Source of the DNA: Rummeliibacillus stabekisii
GTDB lineage: Bacteria; Bacillota; Bacilli; Bacillales_A; Planococcaceae
Length of the DNA stretch: 64,000 nucleotides
Assembly: GCF_007988965.1 (NCBI RefSeq)
Contig: NZ_BJVD01000001.1
Coordinates: 806,001 to 870,000, forward strand
Direction: 5' to 3'
Shown here one piece after another: positions 49,712-57,383 of the stretch (position 1 is the stretch's first letter; each line of letters starts with the position of its first letter). Below the pieces are notes generated by a model. That model had not been told where the DNA came from and made no database searches. It worked only from the letters and a program-made list of their open reading frames with translations. A program made the translations under genes and the position numbers.

Positions 49712-51175
49712 TTATTCATTGGCACTTTTAGTCTTTTCCAGATATTCATTAACTACATGCTCATCAGAGAAAGGTAGTATATCAGAACCTATTATTTGGC
49801 CTTCCTCATGTCCCTTCCCTGCTATAATCACTAGATCTCCCTTTCCTGACATGGCTAGCGCTTGTTGTATAGCTTTCTTTCGATTTGGTTGAATGCTATA
49901 GTCTGTCGTCTCAATCCCTTGCGCAATACTGTTTAATATAATGCTAGACGATTCAGTACGAGGATTGTCATCAGTTAGAATGATAAAATCAGCATATTGA
50001 TCAGCAACAGCTCCCATTTCTGCTCTTTTCCCTTTATCTCTGTCACCACCGCAACCAAATACAACAATTAACCTTTCGGAAGTCTGTGTTCGCAATGCGC
50101 CTAATAACGCATTCAGTGCGCTAGGTGTATGGGCGTAATCAATAAAAATCCTATACCCCAAGTCATTATTTAATTCTTGCATCCTACCTTTTGGCAATGT
50201 CAGTCGTTCGGTATGCGGCGCAATTTCTTGTAAGGAAAAACCCAACTCCGAAATGGTTGCAACAGCTGCTAGAACATTATATTGTAAATATTCTCCTTTA
50301 AACGGCAAGTTAATATCTACGGGGATATCGTAGTCCTGTATTAATAACCGCATTCCTTTACTGGTGGTTTCTTCATGTATGATGCTACAGTCAGCTAAAA
50401 TTCCCTTGCCAAAACTTTTAACAACAGGATGCTCCATTCGCAATTGATTGCAAAAATCATCATCTATATTCACCACAATTTGCTCCGAGAATAAGCACAA
50501 TCTCTTTTTAGCTGCTAAATAATACTTTTCGCCACCATGTTCTTCATAATGGTCGCGACTTACGTTGAGATACACACCGATATCGATTTTACAGTCATCT
50601 AATCTATGCTCCGACAAAGCTAACGACGAAGCTTCCATAACTAAATGGGTCACGCCTTGACTTACACAATAAGCAAATATTCTATATAGTTCTGTTGCCA
50701 ATGGAGTAGTTAAAGGTTCAAGGCTAACAGTTTGCTTTTTTCCATTTATAAATAGACCGACAGTTCCTACAACAGCCACTTTATTGCCAAGTGATTGTAA
50801 CAGCTGGCCAATAAAATGGGTCACTGTGGTTTTTCCATTTGTACCGGTAACCGCAATAATTGTCAGCTCTTCATCATATGGGCCGTATAGCTTTTTGCTA
50901 GCATAGGACAAAAACGTGGAACAGTTAGGGACCCATATAACGGGTAAAGGAAATTCCACACTGCTCTCATATCTGTTATGAATAATAGCTGCTGCCCCAT
51001 TTTGTATCGCAAGGTCTATATAATCCCATCCATCATACTTCTTCCCTTTACGGGCAACGAACACATCGCCTGGCAATACATCACTTGCTCGATCTGTAAT
51101 GCCTTTTACCTCAGTCCGAATGGATCCACATTCCAATTCACAAGGCCATTCTTTTAATAGCTCTGCCAAGATCAA
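49712..51175 (-). CDS. murE: MurE-type UDP-MurNAc-tripeptide ligase, DAP-type motif (second murE)
   Basis: Adds the third residue to UDP-MurNAc-L-Ala-D-Glu. The 487-aa protein has all MurE parts: N domain (GITDRASDVLPGDVFVARKG), ATP site GTNGKTT at 111-117, MEASSLALSEHRL near 180, carbamylated-Lys segment YLAAKKRLCLF near 223, FIDYAHTPSALN near 345, FGCGGDRDKGKRAEMG near 373 and IAGKGHEEGQ near 451. The substrate motif is DNPR at 403-406, the meso-DAP form (Lys-type S. aureus has DNPA). In MEVSSH-type sequences His follows SS; here it is Leu. TTG start at 51175 has AGGGGG seven bases upstream. It lies in the ylb region, not in the division cluster, behind a mother-cell-type promoter. Confidence 0.9.
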   Translation of the reverse strand: MILAELLKEWPCELECGSIRTEVKGITDRASDVLPGDVFVARKGKKYDGWDYIDLAIQNGAAAIIHNRYESSVEFPLPVIWVPNCSTFLSYASKKLYGPYDEELTIIAVTGTNGKTTVTHFIGQLLQSLGNKVAVVGTVGLFINGKKQTVSLEPLTTPLATELYRIFAYCVSQGVTHLVMEASSLALSEHRLDDCKIDIGVYLNVSRDHYEEHGGEKYYLAAKKRLCLFSEQIVVNIDDDFCNQLRMEHPVVKSFGKGILADCSIIHEETTSKGMRLLIQDYDIPVDINLPFKGEYLQYNVLAAVATISELGFSLQEIAPHTERLTLPKGRMQELNNDLGYRIFIDYAHTPSALNALLGALRTQTSERLIVVFGCGGDRDKGKRAEMGAVADQYADFIILTDDNPRTESSSIILNSIAQGIETTDYSIQPNRKKAIQQALAMSGKGDLVIIAGKGHEEGQIIGSDILPFSDEHVVNEYLEKTKSANE

Positions 51176-51240
51176 CTATGTTCCCCCTGCACCTTTTAGT
51201 AAGAAATGAATACATTACTATAACCACCCACTACTACTTT

Positions 51241-51268
51241 TATCGTATGAAAAACATGTTGAATATGT
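51241..51268 (-). promoter_or_regulatory. mother-cell (sigma-K/sigma-E type) promoter of murE2
   Basis: Minus strand AC (51267-51268), 17 bases, CATACGATA (51241-51249). This fits the sigma-K consensus AC-N16/17-CATANNNTA at every defined position. The same place also has ATATT 12 bases before CATACGAT, close to the sigma-E pattern but with a short spacer. Initiation near 51234 gives a leader of about 59 bases before the TTG. Confidence 0.65.
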
Positions 51269-51291
51269 CACGAGGAGATAGGAGTTACAAA

Positions 51292-52029
51292 ATGATTATT
51301 CAAAAATTTGGCGGAATTGCTATGCAATCGAAAGAATCGCGTGTGCATTGCCTCCACCATATTAATAGGGCGATACAAGAACATGGAAAAACAGTAGTAA
51401 TTGTATCGGCAATTGGCAGAAAAGGAGACCCTTATGCTACCGATACGCTGCTGAATATTACTGAGGCATTGCAAGAAACTGCAAAGGCAAAGGATCTAGT
51501 TGCGGCGTGCGGGGAGTTAATGGCTGCTGCCGTCCTTTCCTCAGAATTAAAGGAATTCGGAATTGACAATTTACTAGTTTACGGGCCGAAACTTGGCATT
51601 ACTACAACAGAGCACTTTGGAGATGCTGAAATTATAGATATAAACTGCGAAAATCTTTTATATGACTTAAAAGATTTTGATTGTATTGTAGTTCCCGGCT
51701 TTCAAGGAACTACCCTTCAAGGAGAAATTGCGACACTTGGCAGAGGAGGTAGTGATCTAACAGCTGCTGTTCTGGGAGCACATTTGCCAAGCTCAATCGT
51801 TGAATATTATAAGGATGTACCCGGGGTTATGACTGGAGATCCACACATAGAGAAAGATGTAAAACTGATTGAGTCTCTTTCTTATAGTGAATTTTTAAAG
51901 CTATTAAATAATACACATCCTATCGTCCAAATAAAAGCAGCGGAATTGGCTAGAAAACACCAACTCACGCTGCATATACGAAACGTATTTTCAAATGAAC
52001 GTGGAACAATAGTTTATCCAAATGTTTGA
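51292..52029 (+). CDS. aspartokinase-like protein without ACT domains
   Basis: The 245-aa protein aligns along its length with the catalytic half of B. subtilis aspartokinase I (DapG): MIIQKFGG start, VIVSAIGRKGDPYATDTLLN near residue 38, AACGELMAAAVLSSEL near 65, VPGFQGTTLQGEIATLGRGGSDLTAA near 125 and DVPGVMTGDPH near 165. It stops after RNVFSNERGTIVYPN, where ACT domains would begin, so it lacks the lysine/DAP feedback module. The KFGGTS signature is KFGGIA, and the later GAKVLHPRA region is altered, so catalysis is uncertain. AGGAG seven bases before the ATG at 51292 sets the start. Divergent from murE2. Confidence 0.8.
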   Translation: MIIQKFGGIAMQSKESRVHCLHHINRAIQEHGKTVVIVSAIGRKGDPYATDTLLNITEALQETAKAKDLVAACGELMAAAVLSSELKEFGIDNLLVYGPKLGITTTEHFGDAEIIDINCENLLYDLKDFDCIVVPGFQGTTLQGEIATLGRGGSDLTAAVLGAHLPSSIVEYYKDVPGVMTGDPHIEKDVKLIESLSYSEFLKLLNNTHPIVQIKAAELARKHQLTLHIRNVFSNERGTIVYPNV

Positions 52030-52047
52030 AAGATGCAGTAAGTTGGT

Positions 52048-53103
52048 TTACTGAACCCTTTCAATAAATACCTGTGTAAAATGTTTATCAAAGACACCCG
52101 TGCCTATCTCATTAAATTGTTCATTTAATAATGTATCACGATGCTTTTCGGAATTTAGCAATCCATTGACAGCTTCCGGTGCATCTAAATAATCCTCTGT
52201 CACATTCTCGCCCGCAGATTCAAATTGAATGTCGGCATTTTTCAAGCGATCTTTAAACGCATCATTTTTTTGTTCTTCTTGCGAAATTTTATTTTTAGCA
52301 AGCTTTTCGCTATGCTCCATTGCAAGTTGGTTTAAATCATCTTTCGATGATAATGTCTCTAAACCTTTTTGATTTCTATATACATTCGTCAACTCAAACA
52401 ATTGTAGTTGATTTTCTCGATCTATTTCCTGTTGTTTAAACGAGGAAGGAACAGAAGGTGTTATCATATTTCCCATATAAGTCATGTCGTATGGGTGTTG
52501 TTTAACTAATGTTTCTCCATCAATAAAACGAACAGCCTCTAACGATTTATCTATTTTGTCGAAGTATAATTGGACATATAAACCTTCATACATGACTAAA
52601 ATGCGCGTTTGTAAATCCTCTTCGTTTAATACAAATGTATAGATATTATCATTAATCTTTACCGTCACTTCTGAATCTGTGATTGTATTGCGATAAAGTT
52701 CATCAATTCCCTGGCCTATTTTAAAAGGCAGGGCCTCAGCTTCCTTACCGGCAATATATAGTTGCTTCACTTTTCCATGCTCTACGCCAGCTAAAACATA
52801 ATTCGCATCGGATAGCGGATACACCCACCAATCAAAATCGTAACCAGAAGGACTCTTGCGTGTTGGTTCTCCTAGTGTCTTCTGTAACTCTTTGGTTGAT
52901 TGGCCGACTAATGTGGATAAACCACTGGTTGGCCGTTCAACCGTATTTTGATTTAGATTGCTGGGTGCTTTATTTTGCGGAATTACCTTTCCATTCGAAT
53001 TTGGTGCTTTTAAAGGCTCATTTTCTTTGACTGGTTGATTTAAGTAAAAAAATACAATTAGTAGTACTGCTAATATAATTAAAACTCTCCATAATACTTT
53101 CAA
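52048..53103 (-). CDS. ylbC: CAP-domain extracellular protein YlbC
   Basis: The 351-aa protein has an N-terminal signal anchor (WRVLIILAVLLIVFFYL), a Pro/Asn-rich linker, a CAP-associated domain (about residues 62-200; LVGQSTKELQKTLGEPTRKSPSGYDFDWWVY) and a C-terminal CAP/SCP domain (residues 225-350) with AMEHSEKLAKN, AGENVT, SEKHRDTLLNEQFNEIGTG. The CAP His and Glu are present. Same architecture and length as B. subtilis YlbC (about 346 aa); function unknown. TTG start at 53103 with GGAGAGG five bases upstream. Confidence 0.9.
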   Translation of the reverse strand: MKVLWRVLIILAVLLIVFFYLNQPVKENEPLKAPNSNGKVIPQNKAPSNLNQNTVERPTSGLSTLVGQSTKELQKTLGEPTRKSPSGYDFDWWVYPLSDANYVLAGVEHGKVKQLYIAGKEAEALPFKIGQGIDELYRNTITDSEVTVKINDNIYTFVLNEEDLQTRILVMYEGLYVQLYFDKIDKSLEAVRFIDGETLVKQHPYDMTYMGNMITPSVPSSFKQQEIDRENQLQLFELTNVYRNQKGLETLSSKDDLNQLAMEHSEKLAKNKISQEEQKNDAFKDRLKNADIQFESAGENVTEDYLDAPEAVNGLLNSEKHRDTLLNEQFNEIGTGVFDKHFTQVFIERVQ

Positions 53104-53132
53104 GTTAACCTCTCCAATTTGTTGTTATACTT

Positions 53133-53162
53133 ATTATACCTATACCTTCGGCTGATTAACAA
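53133..53162 (-). promoter_or_regulatory. sigma-A-type promoter of ylbC
   Basis: Minus strand TTGTTA (53157-53162), 18-base spacer, TATAAT (53133-53138), about 25 bases before the ribosome site. Confidence 0.65.
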
Positions 53163-53170
53163 TGTTGCCA

Positions 53171-53199
53171 TTGCAACAAACGTTATTTTGCTCTATTAT
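53171..53199 (+). promoter_or_regulatory. sigma-A-type promoter of the yugN-like gene
   Basis: TTGCAA (53171-53176), 17-base spacer, TATTAT (53194-53199), divergent from the ylbC promoter. Confidence 0.65.
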
Positions 53200-53245
53200 A
53201 AAATGGAACCTATATTGTACGAAAGAGTCGAAGGAGGATTTTGCA

Positions 53246-53599
53246 ATGTATTTTGAAAATACGGGACTTGAAAACAAAAGCGCACATATTACTTTACTTG
53301 ATGATTTAATGGAGAAACACGGATTAATCCGTGCTACAGGCTGGGACTATGAACGTATCACATGGGATCGTAAATTCGTAGTCACTGAAGGCACTTATTA
53401 TCTACGCGTGTTTGGGATTTCAAAAGAAGGTGACAATGGATCTAACGATTCTATTATCACACTTTCTAAACCAGTTCTAGGCAAGCACTATTTCCCACAT
53501 GGCGTAGAATATGGAGACAATGAAATTTATCCTGCACAAGTTGTGAAAACTTGTCAACAAGAATTAGCAGCATTAGCAAATGAGTTAGAGCAATTTTAA
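53246..53599 (+). CDS. YugN-family protein
   Basis: The 117-aa protein (MYFENTGLENKSAHITLLDDLMEKHGLIRATGWDYERI, then VVTEGTYYLRVFGISKEGD and PVLGKHYFPHGVEYG) matches the YugN family of Bacillales, a small alpha/beta protein of unknown function. AAGGAGGATTTTGCA before the ATG at 53246 fixes the start; the longer frame from 53162 overlaps the promoter. In this position B. subtilis has ylbA/ylbB-type genes, so this is a rearranged or replaced gene. Confidence 0.82.
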   Translation: MYFENTGLENKSAHITLLDDLMEKHGLIRATGWDYERITWDRKFVVTEGTYYLRVFGISKEGDNGSNDSIITLSKPVLGKHYFPHGVEYGDNEIYPAQVVKTCQQELAALANELEQF

Positions 53600-53614
53600 T
53601 ATTTTCATACTTTT

Positions 53615-53643
53615 ATAGACATATCACTAGTTGATATGTCTAT
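53615..53643 (+). terminator. terminator after the yugN-like gene
   Basis: ATAGACATATCA/TGATATGTCTAT perfect dyad with loop CTAGT, followed by TTTTATTT on the plus strand. Confidence 0.85.
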
Positions 53644-53735
53644 TTTATTTGTCCTATCGAGCGGCTGTAGATTCTATTTGCATAATTTGGAGAAAACTTC
53701 ACACACTATGTCAAATAGTTATGGGTGATGATAAG

Positions 53736-54803
53736 ATGATACAACCGATTCAACAATTTTTTATAAAGTACTGGCCTTTAATTCTCATTGTTATAGTCGC
53801 AGTTTTCTCCTTTTTATACGCACGCCCCATCCTCTTAGCTTTTTTAACGGCACTATTACTAAATCCCCTTGTAAAGAAAGTTGAAAAAAATTGGAGGAAA
53901 AGCAGACGCTTTATCGTATTTATCTTTTTTATTATTTTCAGTATATGTATCCTTATTTGCTGTTATTTGCTCTACACGGTTATTCTCATAAAAATCAATG
54001 AACTCTCCATATGGGTGCCCCATTTAATAGCTACGCTAAATGAGAATTGGATAATGCTACAATCTAAAATCTCAACGATGACCCATGATCTGCCACGCCC
54101 TATTATCTTATCCATTCAATCTTGGATTGGAGACATGTTAATTAGCTTACAAGAATTGGCAACTAACTATGTTGAGGCAGATCGTATGCTCAATCTATTT
54201 CAGCATATCCCCTCTCAAATCTTCAAGCTATTTATTTATTTTTTAGCTCTTTACTATCTAATGCTTGAATATCCCCAAATCATCGCTTCATTTCGAAAGT
54301 GGACTCGTCTTGAACATAGCACCTTTATTGCTCTCTTCTATCAACATTTTAAAAAAGGGGCTTTTGATTTTGTGAAAGCGCAATTGATTGTAAGTTCAGC
54401 CATTTTCTTTGTCACTCTCTGTGTTTTACTATTCATTATACCTAAATACGCATTGTTCATGGCACTCCTAATATGGTTTGTCGATTTGTTGCCTCTTTTA
54501 GGTGGTATGATGGTACTCCTGCCATGGGCTGGTTTTAATCTGTTAAACGGTGATACCTTGACTGGCACTATTCTGCTTATATTAACGATTGTCATCATTG
54601 CGCTAAGACAGATACTCGAAACAAAAGTAACAAGTAGTCATCTAGGGCTTCCTCCGCTTACAACGCTGATTTGTATGTATGTTGGTTTTGAGATTTTCGG
54701 TGTTATCGGTTTCTTTATCGGACCCATTTTTGCCATTCTGATTGTTGTAGTGAAACAATTCAGGCAAAGCTGGATATTTATTAATGAAAAACAAAAAGGC
54801 TAA
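53736..54803 (+). CDS. AI-2E/YtvI-family membrane permease
   Basis: The 355-aa protein has about eight transmembrane helices in the AI-2E transporter (PerM/YtvI) layout: two N-terminal helices (LILIVIVAVFSFLYARPILLAFLTALL), a soluble middle segment (residues 105-170) and a C-terminal bundle with the family motif FVDLLPLLGGMMVLLPWA and LPPLTTLICMYVGFEIFGVIGFFIGPI. Sporulation-linked YtvI and several other permeases share this fold, so the substrate is unknown. The ATG at 53736 (MIQPIQQFFIKYWP) is preferred; GGGTGA seven bases upstream. Confidence 0.8.
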   Translation: MIQPIQQFFIKYWPLILIVIVAVFSFLYARPILLAFLTALLLNPLVKKVEKNWRKSRRFIVFIFFIIFSICILICCYLLYTVILIKINELSIWVPHLIATLNENWIMLQSKISTMTHDLPRPIILSIQSWIGDMLISLQELATNYVEADRMLNLFQHIPSQIFKLFIYFLALYYLMLEYPQIIASFRKWTRLEHSTFIALFYQHFKKGAFDFVKAQLIVSSAIFFVTLCVLLFIIPKYALFMALLIWFVDLLPLLGGMMVLLPWAGFNLLNGDTLTGTILLILTIVIIALRQILETKVTSSHLGLPPLTTLICMYVGFEIFGVIGFFIGPIFAILIVVVKQFRQSWIFINEKQKG

Positions 54804-54830
54804 CTTCTTCGCAGAAAGTAGCCTTTTTGT
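54791..54830. terminator. bidirectional terminator after the permease
   Basis: ACAAAAAGGCTA...TAGCCTTTTTGT hairpin overlapping the final codons of the permease and facing the DUF420 gene. Confidence 0.88.
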
Positions 54831-54855
54831 TCTTGCTTATAGTTTGTCCATAGGT

Positions 54856-55320
54856 TTAGTGATTATTTAATATAGCTTTAATAACAGAAGTTGTAGGACC
54901 CCCACTAAAGAAAACATAGAGCAGTAGGTATACAGCGACGCCAGTAATTGCTACGAAAAACCAAATAATACTAGTTATTGGAGCGATTTTTCGATGACGC
55001 TCTAATTTATTCGTAAACCCAGCAATTAGCGTAATAATCCCAAACACTGCTCCCACAGTTGCTAATGTAATGTGGAAAACAAGGAATATTGTATAATAAA
55101 TTTTTAAATGCTCCGGTCCACCAAAAGCTGTATTTCCAATAAACACTGTTCTTGATACATATATCAGGAAGAACAATAATGCAGAAATGGCAGCAGCAAT
55201 CATAGTTTTTTTGTGCGCTTCAATTTTTCTTTGTTTTATTAAAACCCAACCGATCGCAATAAGTATTGCACTTAATACAATAAAAGAGGTACTAATTGTC
55301 GGTAACAGAGGCAAACTCAT
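54856..55320 (-). CDS. DUF420 membrane protein (CtaM/YozB-like)
   Basis: The 154-aa protein has four transmembrane helices and His residues in RKIEAHKKTM, FHITLATVGAVFG and LERHRKIAP, as in the DUF420 family. In Staphylococcus aureus the DUF420 protein CtaM is needed for function of an aa3-type haem A oxidase, and the location beside ctaG-F-E-D-C fits that role. AGGAGAAGAAGT before the ATG at 55320 favours MSLPLLPTIS. It follows ctaG by 32 bases, probably as one transcript. Confidence 0.85.
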   Translation of the reverse strand: MSLPLLPTISTSFIVLSAILIAIGWVLIKQRKIEAHKKTMIAAAISALLFFLIYVSRTVFIGNTAFGGPEHLKIYYTIFLVFHITLATVGAVFGIITLIAGFTNKLERHRKIAPITSIIWFFVAITGVAVYLLLYVFFSGGPTTSVIKAILNNH

Positions 55321-55352
55321 ACTTCTTCTCCTCACAAATAATATTATTTAGT

Positions 55353-56270
55353 TTAAAATTGATTTCCATAAAGTCGTTGTCTTTCTTTTAATGCATCTTG
55401 TGTAATTTGGTCCGCATTTTCTTGCTCATCTCTATACCAAGTAATAAATACGCGACCTAACACTACTGCGAAAATAATTTCTTGAATTATTTTCATAAGT
55501 ACCCCGCCTAATTGTTGATCTTCTAGGGATGACATGCTTGTAAACAATTCAGGACCAGACAATGTTAGACCTTGTAAAGTAGAGGCCGGGACACAAAGCG
55601 CCATCGCTTTCATCCACATAGCACCATCTGTATATGTTGCATAGAAAGGCGTGTTAGAAAAAATAATCAATGCGCATGCTGGTGTTATTAAAACGGCATT
55701 TGCAATAATATAAAACAACTTATTCAAATTCTTCATTTTAGGCTCATCCTCCACCGTATTAAGCAAAGGCCAATACATAAACAAAGCAGAGAGGAAAAGA
55801 ATAAATGTATAAAGCGAATGTAATGTTTCATGTAGCTTAATATAGTCGAAGAGAATCGGTAAATGATACACGGAAAACATTAATACAAAAAAGATAATAG
55901 CAAAAATTGGTTTAGTCATGAAGTGAAATATTGGTTTAATATAAGGTAAATTGATTACCGTTTTCCATAACCAATTTGGAATACCCATGATAATAAATAT
56001 AGGGATTAAAAGCAGCAATAAAGCCATTTGCACCATATGCATAGTAAACATAATGTGCGACATTAAATCTATTGGAGAGCCAATGACGGTATAGACTAAT
56101 AACATGGCAATAAGGAATGATATAGCTTCACCCTTTTTTAAAGGTAGACTATTTTTAAAATCCTTCCTCCACTTCATTGTTATCAAAAAGTAAAGAATGG
56201 TTAGGAATACTAATACAATTATTAGGCCCGGACTCCACATTGCTCGGAAACCGAAAATACTTAGAGGCAT
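55353..56270 (-). CDS. ctaG: cytochrome aa3 assembly protein CtaG (Bacillus type)
   Basis: The 305-aa membrane protein starts MPLSIFGFRAMWSPG as in Bacillus CtaG and has about seven hydrophobic helices with conserved HMVQMALLLLLIP, VYHLPILFDYIKLHETLHSLY and DQQLGGVLMKIIQEI. In B. subtilis CtaG is needed for caa3 oxidase formation, probably in copper-centre assembly. The ATG at 56270 after AAGGAG is the better start than the 56294 frame. Own promoter upstream. Confidence 0.92.
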   Translation of the reverse strand: MPLSIFGFRAMWSPGLIIVLVFLTILYFLITMKWRKDFKNSLPLKKGEAISFLIAMLLVYTVIGSPIDLMSHIMFTMHMVQMALLLLLIPIFIIMGIPNWLWKTVINLPYIKPIFHFMTKPIFAIIFFVLMFSVYHLPILFDYIKLHETLHSLYTFILFLSALFMYWPLLNTVEDEPKMKNLNKLFYIIANAVLITPACALIIFSNTPFYATYTDGAMWMKAMALCVPASTLQGLTLSGPELFTSMSSLEDQQLGGVLMKIIQEIIFAVVLGRVFITWYRDEQENADQITQDALKERQRLYGNQF

Positions 56271-56301
56271 TAATCTTCGCTCCTTTTTATTCACTACCTA
56301 C

Positions 56302-56330
56302 ATTATATAGTCGTTCAGATGAAACTACAA
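56302..56330 (-). promoter_or_regulatory. sigma-A promoter of ctaG
   Basis: Minus strand TTGTAG (56325-56330), 17-base spacer, TATAAT (56302-56307), after the ctaF terminator. Confidence 0.72.
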
Positions 56331-56388
56331 TGAACGATTCATGACATTTCCACTAAGCGTACTGTATCTTATTTTACTTTAGTGCAAA

Positions 56389-56419
56389 AAAAGAACCAAG
56401 CTAAAGAGCTTGGTTCTTT
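56389..56419 (-). terminator. terminator after ctaF
   Basis: AAAGAACCAAGCT / AGCTTGGTTCTTT hairpin followed by TTTTTTTGC on the minus strand, just past the ctaF stop. Confidence 0.9.
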
Positions 56420-56424
56420 CTTAA

Positions 56425-56757
56425 TTACCACCAAATAATTGTTACAAAAGCTAGAATCATTGTAAATGCAACGATCATGCCAGAATACATGAAGAACTGC
56501 ATAATGCCTGTTCCCTTTTCGCTTAAGTGCATAAAGTAATACAGTTGAAGTGCAACTTGAACTCCTGCAAACAATAAGATCAAAGGGACTACTAGGAATG
56601 CTGAGAATCCAGCTTGAACAGTGGCGAAAGCGACAAATGTCAAGAATATCATAATCGCAAAAACAGTAACTTGGTTACGCATCGCTTGGCTAGCTTTGCG
56701 ACGATTATATTTATACTCTTCCTCGCTTCGTGCTTCTACATGGACATCATGTGACAT
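56425..56757 (-). CDS. ctaF: cytochrome c oxidase subunit IV (CtaF)
   Basis: Small membrane subunit of the caa3 oxidase, 110 aa, with a charged N terminus (EARSEEEYKYNRRKASQAM) and three transmembrane helices. The segment VALQLYYFMHLSEKG is typical of prokaryotic COX4. ATG overlaps the ctaE stop by one base. Confidence 0.93.
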   Translation of the reverse strand: MSHDVHVEARSEEEYKYNRRKASQAMRNQVTVFAIMIFLTFVAFATVQAGFSAFLVVPLILLFAGVQVALQLYYFMHLSEKGTGIMQFFMYSGMIVAFTMILAFVTIIWW

Positions 56758-57383
56758 TATTTAATCACTCCCATCAAGTAAACTACTGTGAAGATGAATA
56801 CCCAAACAACATCAATAAAGTGCCAATACAATGAAGCAATAAAATACTTAGGTGCATTGTAAAGGTTTAAACCACGTCCTGCATTTCGAACCATTAACAA
56901 TACAATCCAAGCTAAACCAATCACAACGTGCAATCCATGAGTTCCAACTAATGTATAGAAAGAAGATCCAAATGCACTTTGTGAGAAAGTAAATCCTTCA
57001 TGCACATAGTGAGTGAACTCGTAAATTTCTAAGCCTAAGAAGCCAAGGCCAAGCAATACAGTGATCGCCAACCAAGCTTGCATACCTTTAAAATTGTAGT
57101 TCTTCATATGGTACATTGCATAAACACTTGTTAATGAAGATGTTAAAAGCAACATCGTCATGATAAATGCAAGAGGTAATTCAAATAAATTTTGAGTAGT
57201 GAATTCCATTCCACTTGGCCCTTTGTTTTTAAGTGCCAAGAATGTTGCAAACAAAGTAGCAAATAACACTGTTTCTCCACCAAGGAAGATCCAGAAGCCC
57301 ACTACCTTATTTTTACCTTCTGCAGTAGAAAGTTCTGGATGTTCAGGCCAAGATTGTGGGGTGAATTTAGATTTTAAATTCAT
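56757..57383 (-). CDS. ctaE: cytochrome c oxidase subunit III (CtaE)
   Basis: Subunit III of 208 aa with five transmembrane helices and the family segments GFWIFLGGETVLFATLFATFL near residue 30, GLGFLGLEIYEFTHYVHEG and GTHGLHVVIGLAWI. Overlaps ctaD and ctaF by one base each, so the four structural genes are tightly coupled. Confidence 0.95.
   Translation of the reverse strand: MNLKSKFTPQSWPEHPELSTAEGKNKVVGFWIFLGGETVLFATLFATFLALKNKGPSGMEFTTQNLFELPLAFIMTMLLLTSSLTSVYAMYHMKNYNFKGMQAWLAITVLLGLGFLGLEIYEFTHYVHEGFTFSQSAFGSSFYTLVGTHGLHVVIGLAWIVLLMVRNAGRGLNLYNAPKYFIASLYWHFIDVVWVFIFTVVYLMGVIK

Noticed and set aside
51176-51240. Sigma-G promoter for the aspartokinase-like gene based on TGAATA at 51207
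   Set aside because: No CATACTA-like -10 at 17-18 bases downstream.
53650-53735. Sigma-E or sigma-K promoter for the AI-2E permease
   Set aside because: CATAATTT near 53680 lacks a fitting -35 for sigma-E and the TA ending for sigma-K.
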